From NCBI GenBank assembly GCA_022072255.1, contig JAJVHZ010000013.1, positions 1-44,179 on the forward strand: DNA of 44,179 nucleotides, written 5' to 3'. The notes beneath the pieces are model-generated. The model ran no database searches, had not been told where the DNA came from, and saw only the letters and a list, made by a program, of their open reading frames with translations. Numbering within the stretch: position 1 is the first letter of the stretch; each line of letters opens with the position of its first letter. Source of the DNA: Gammaproteobacteria bacterium (GTDB taxonomy: Bacteria; Pseudomonadota; Gammaproteobacteria; JAJPIJ01). The translations under genes and the position numbers were made by a program. Positions 41,838 through 44,179 of the stretch are shown here, piece by piece.

Positions 41838-41873
41838 GGATCGGTGGCGGAAGCAATTCTCCGTCACCGATCC
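41838..41873. terminator. Long hairpin just after the thioredoxin-like gene
   Basis: GGATCGGTGGCGGA (41838-41851) pairs with TCCGTCACCGATCC (41860-41873), a 14-base stem with one G-T mismatch and an 8-base loop. It lies 13 bases beyond the stop of the leftward thioredoxin-like gene. There is no T-tract, so it is a candidate terminator or 3' stabiliser. Confidence 0.45.
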
Positions 41874-41885
41874 TGTTCACGATGT

Positions 41886-42335
41886 TCAATGGTCGACCTC
41901 GTCGTGCAGCAGCTCGTAGAGGCCGTTGTCGCCTTCCTCGACGGCGTTGATCAGATCGTCGGCCTCGGCGGTGTAGATGGCCTTGTCGTCGGCGTCGAGT
42001 ATGGCCGCGCCCGGCAGGCCTTCGCGCAGCGGGTTGCCGTAGGCCTTGACGAGGTCCATGTTCCTGTCGAACTGACCGACATCAACCTTCACCACGACAA
42101 AGCCCTCGTCCAGCCGCCTGCCCGGCTCCGCGGCGAGTGCCTTGGCCAGCGAGCGGCAGTACGGGCACCAGTTGGCGCCGAATATCACCAGCACGTGCCT
42201 GCCGGTTCCGCGCGCGAGCTCCTGCGCCTGCTTCAGCTCCACGACGGCGTTGGCCGTCTCGTCGTATGCCTGTTCGGCGACTGCCGGCTGCACGAACAAC
42301 AGGACGCCGATCAGCCCGGCTGCGTATCTCTTCAT
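41886..42335 (-). CDS. Exported thioredoxin-like protein (WCPYC)
   Basis: 149 residues with a signal peptide (MKRYAAGLIGVLLFVQPAVA). The thioredoxin active site is WCPYC (Cys57, Cys60), followed by VVVKVDVGQFDRN and GLPGAAILDADDKAIY with the cis-Pro loop. It would act on periplasmic disulfides, possibly in cytochrome c maturation or reductive repair. A divergent gene for a di-heme c-type protein lies 292 bases away. Confidence 0.82.
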   Translation of the reverse strand: MKRYAAGLIGVLLFVQPAVAEQAYDETANAVVELKQAQELARGTGRHVLVIFGANWCPYCRSLAKALAAEPGRRLDEGFVVVKVDVGQFDRNMDLVKAYGNPLREGLPGAAILDADDKAIYTAEADDLINAVEEGDNGLYELLHDEVDH

Positions 42336-42627
42336 GTCCGTGCTCTCGATGGGACAATCATCGCAATGATTCTGATGCCCGGCGCCTGAGAACAGTTGCC
42401 GGGAAACCGGATTTTTGTGATGTACCCATCGCTTTCCTCAGCCCTGCCGGGTCGAGCATCAGACGTGAGCGCTGCGGTGCCACCGTCATATTGCTGACGC
42501 CGCCTGGTGTCGAGCCCGTCACGGCCTGGACCGGCACAGGGCTCAAGACTGAATCGAGTGATCGCGGATTGCCGCAATCCAAGAGCGCACAGACCTCCAA
42601 GAACGCGCAGACCAACGAGGAGGTGAC

Positions 42628-44013
42628 ATGGCATACACAAGCCGACTTGTGTGGGTGCCGGCTGTCGCCGTGCTGCTGGTATCGATCAACGCATCCCATG
42701 CGGCGCAAGGGCGTGCCCGCGACCCCGGGGTTCGCGGCGGGCCGCCGGCCGCCGGCGGCCCGTTGCCCGGCCTCACTGCCGCAGAGCTTGCCGCCTTCGA
42801 GGCGGGCCGCGAGGACTTCGAAGCGGTGGAGGGCGTCGGAGACGGTCTCGGGCCCCGCTTCAACCTCGACAGTTGCCTCGGCTGCCACGCACAACCCGCC
42901 GTCGGCGGCACCAGCCCGGCCGTCAATCCGCAGTTCACCCTGGCGAATGCCCACGGCGCGCGCAATCGCGTGCCGTACTTCGTCACGCCTGACGGACCCG
43001 TGCGGGAGGCGCGCTACAAGTACAAGGCGGATGGAACCAGGGACGGGGGCGTGCGTGCCGTCTTCGTCATCAGCGGTCGCAACGACGGCACCGGCAACGC
43101 AGCCGGTTGCAGCATTCAGCAGGAGGACTTCGAAGTCCAGAGGCGGCGCGGCAATGTCATCTTCCGGGTCCCTACGCCGACATTCGGGGCGGGACTCATC
43201 GAGCAGATTCCTGATGAGACCATCCTCGCGAACGTGACCGCCAACGGCTTACGCAAGTCGGTGCTGGGCATACGCGGACGCCCGCACCGCGTGCGCATCG
43301 ACGAGGGCACCACCAACATCAACGGCAACGACGGCACGATCGCACGCTTCGGCTGGAAGGCCCAGAACAAGTCGCTGCTGCTGTTTTCCGGAGAGGCCTA
43401 CAACGTCGAGATGGGCATCAGCAACGAGCTGTTTCAGACCGAGCGTGACGAGACGCAACTCTGCCAGTACGCCCCGACACCCAACGATGTGACGAACCAC
43501 GGCGGCCTGACCGGCGTCGACTATCTGAGCGCCATCGAGAAATTCGCCTTCTTCATGCGCTTCCTGGCGCCGCCGGCGCCCTCCGGGGATACGCCCGGCG
43601 GCGCAGATTCCATCGCCAGGGGCAAGGCGCTGTTCCAGAGCGTGGGCTGTTCGGTGTGCCACACACCCGCGCTGGTCACGGGCAACACCGCGGTCGCAGC
43701 CCTGCGGAACCAGACCGTGAACCTCTACTCGGATCTTCTGCTCCACAACATGGGGCCGGCATTGGCCGATGACGTCGCCCAGGCCCAGGCCGGGCCGGAC
43801 GAGTTCAGGACCGCGCCGCTCTGGGGATTGGGGCAGCGCATCTTTTTCCTGCACGACGGACGCACCAGGGATTTGCTCCAGGCCGTTCATGCGCATCGCG
43901 GTGGGGCCGATCGGCGCTTCCCGCCTTCGGAGGCAAACGGCGTCGTTGCCAATTTTCAGCGCCTGAGCGAGGCGCAGAAGCAGGATGTGCTGAACTTCCT
44001 GCGCTCGCTGTGA
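42628..44013 (+). CDS. Di-heme c-type cytochrome of the DUF1111 (thiol oxidoreductase-like) family
   Basis: 461 residues with a signal peptide ending near ASHAA. Two heme c attachment sites: CLGCH (Cys83, Cys86, His87) and CSVCH (Cys341, Cys344, His345). Other family blocks are DGLGPRFNLDSCLGCHAQP, GAGLIEQIPDE, RTAPLWGLGQRIFFLHDGR and a C-terminal QKQDVLNFLRSL. Such proteins are periplasmic or outer-surface oxidoreductases; the substrate is unknown. ATG 42628 follows GAGGAGG. Upstream bases 42336-42627 show no gene. Confidence 0.9.
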   Translation: MAYTSRLVWVPAVAVLLVSINASHAAQGRARDPGVRGGPPAAGGPLPGLTAAELAAFEAGREDFEAVEGVGDGLGPRFNLDSCLGCHAQPAVGGTSPAVNPQFTLANAHGARNRVPYFVTPDGPVREARYKYKADGTRDGGVRAVFVISGRNDGTGNAAGCSIQQEDFEVQRRRGNVIFRVPTPTFGAGLIEQIPDETILANVTANGLRKSVLGIRGRPHRVRIDEGTTNINGNDGTIARFGWKAQNKSLLLFSGEAYNVEMGISNELFQTERDETQLCQYAPTPNDVTNHGGLTGVDYLSAIEKFAFFMRFLAPPAPSGDTPGGADSIARGKALFQSVGCSVCHTPALVTGNTAVAALRNQTVNLYSDLLLHNMGPALADDVAQAQAGPDEFRTAPLWGLGQRIFFLHDGRTRDLLQAVHAHRGGADRRFPPSEANGVVANFQRLSEAQKQDVLNFLRSL

Positions 44014-44152
44014 CCGCAGCGCGCAGGCTGCGCCGCGCCGCGCCGCACCGTGGCGAGGCCTGGCGTCATACTGATTCGGGGACCTATGCTTGTGATACGC
44101 CACCCGTCAGGAGACGTGCACTCGCTCGCGCGGGACGGGGAGGGAGGCCATC

Positions 44153-44179
44153 ATGTGGAAACCGGCTTCGATGCTCGTC
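44153..44179 (+). CDS. Start of an unidentified gene (partial)
   Basis: ATG at 44153 preceded by the strong GGGAGGGAGG purine tract at about 44138-44147. Only MWKPASMLV is visible before the window ends. It may be co-oriented with the DUF1111 gene, 139 bases away. No function can be suggested. Confidence 0.4.

Noticed and set aside
42380-42430. Small CCGG-GAAA-CCGG stem with T-run as a terminator
   Set aside because: The 4-base stem is too short to be convincing.
1-44179. tRNA, rRNA, prophage, insertion sequence or integrase
   Set aside because: None could be recognised by motif or structure.

Overview
The window looks like chromosomal DNA from a high-GC (about two-thirds G+C) Gram-negative bacterium, most likely a gammaproteobacterium. 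This rests on a type II secretin, a TonB2-type ExbB/ExbD/TonB operon with its TtpC-like and DUF3450 partners, HugZ, a MetE/MetR pair and a REP-type palindrome of the kind common in gammaproteobacteria. A complete pqqABCDE locus, a MoxY-like kinase with its regulator, and a cluster for tetrahydromethanopterin/methanofuran-type cofactors point to one-carbon (methylotrophic) metabolism. No methanol dehydrogenase, fae, mch or fhc gene lies in the window, so methylotrophy is an inference.

Layout. 1-1028: the 5' part of a leftward secreted repeat protein (15-bp tandem repeats), then a relatively AT-rich interval holding a decayed glycosyltransferase fragment and a head-to-head REP pair. 1029-5252: an orphan gspD and, leftward, a kinase/regulator pair. 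5398-10653: a six-gene TonB2 operon (DUF3450, TtpC-like ExbB, ExbB, ExbD, TonB, TPR protein), followed by HugZ with its own promoter. 11522-14725: GDPD, proline iminopeptidase, folP and a DUF2147 protein. 14726-15186: an intergenic stretch with four consecutive hairpins ending in an intrinsic terminator, a candidate small RNA. 15187-18608 (leftward): pqqA, then pqqB-C-D-E. 18948-22301: metE and metR, divergent around a MetR box. 22354-25502: a tightly coupled DUF6513, DUF447, MfnB-like and pterin dehydratase operon.

25629-29387: a class III cyclase and a coupled MscS channel, soluble MgtE-N/CBS protein and full MgtE. 29431-30707: moaC divergent from moaD-moaE. 31000-34691: an exported animal-type heme peroxidase and a lipoprotein joining a TolB-like propeller to an alpha/beta-hydrolase. 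34751-36127: a class III aminotransferase. 36346-38226: a CarS-like protein, a YbhP-like EEP hydrolase and a CDP-alcohol phosphatidyltransferase. 38309-41037: a membrane-anchored TIR protein, an unknown membrane protein and a PAP2 phosphatase. 41235-44179: a lipoprotein, an exported thioredoxin-like protein, a di-heme DUF1111 protein and the start of one more gene.

How the parts may work together: PQQ serves periplasmic dehydrogenases and needs an outer-membrane, energised uptake and secretion context, which the secretin and TonB2 operon could supply. The pterin and furan cofactor genes would support formaldehyde oxidation, and metE draws on the one-carbon pool. The least-described parts are the candidate RNA near 15053-15170, the CarS/EEP/phosphatidyltransferase operon beside a TIR protein, the paired MgtE proteins, and the repeat protein at the left edge. 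Functions come from motif recognition alone; no database search was run.
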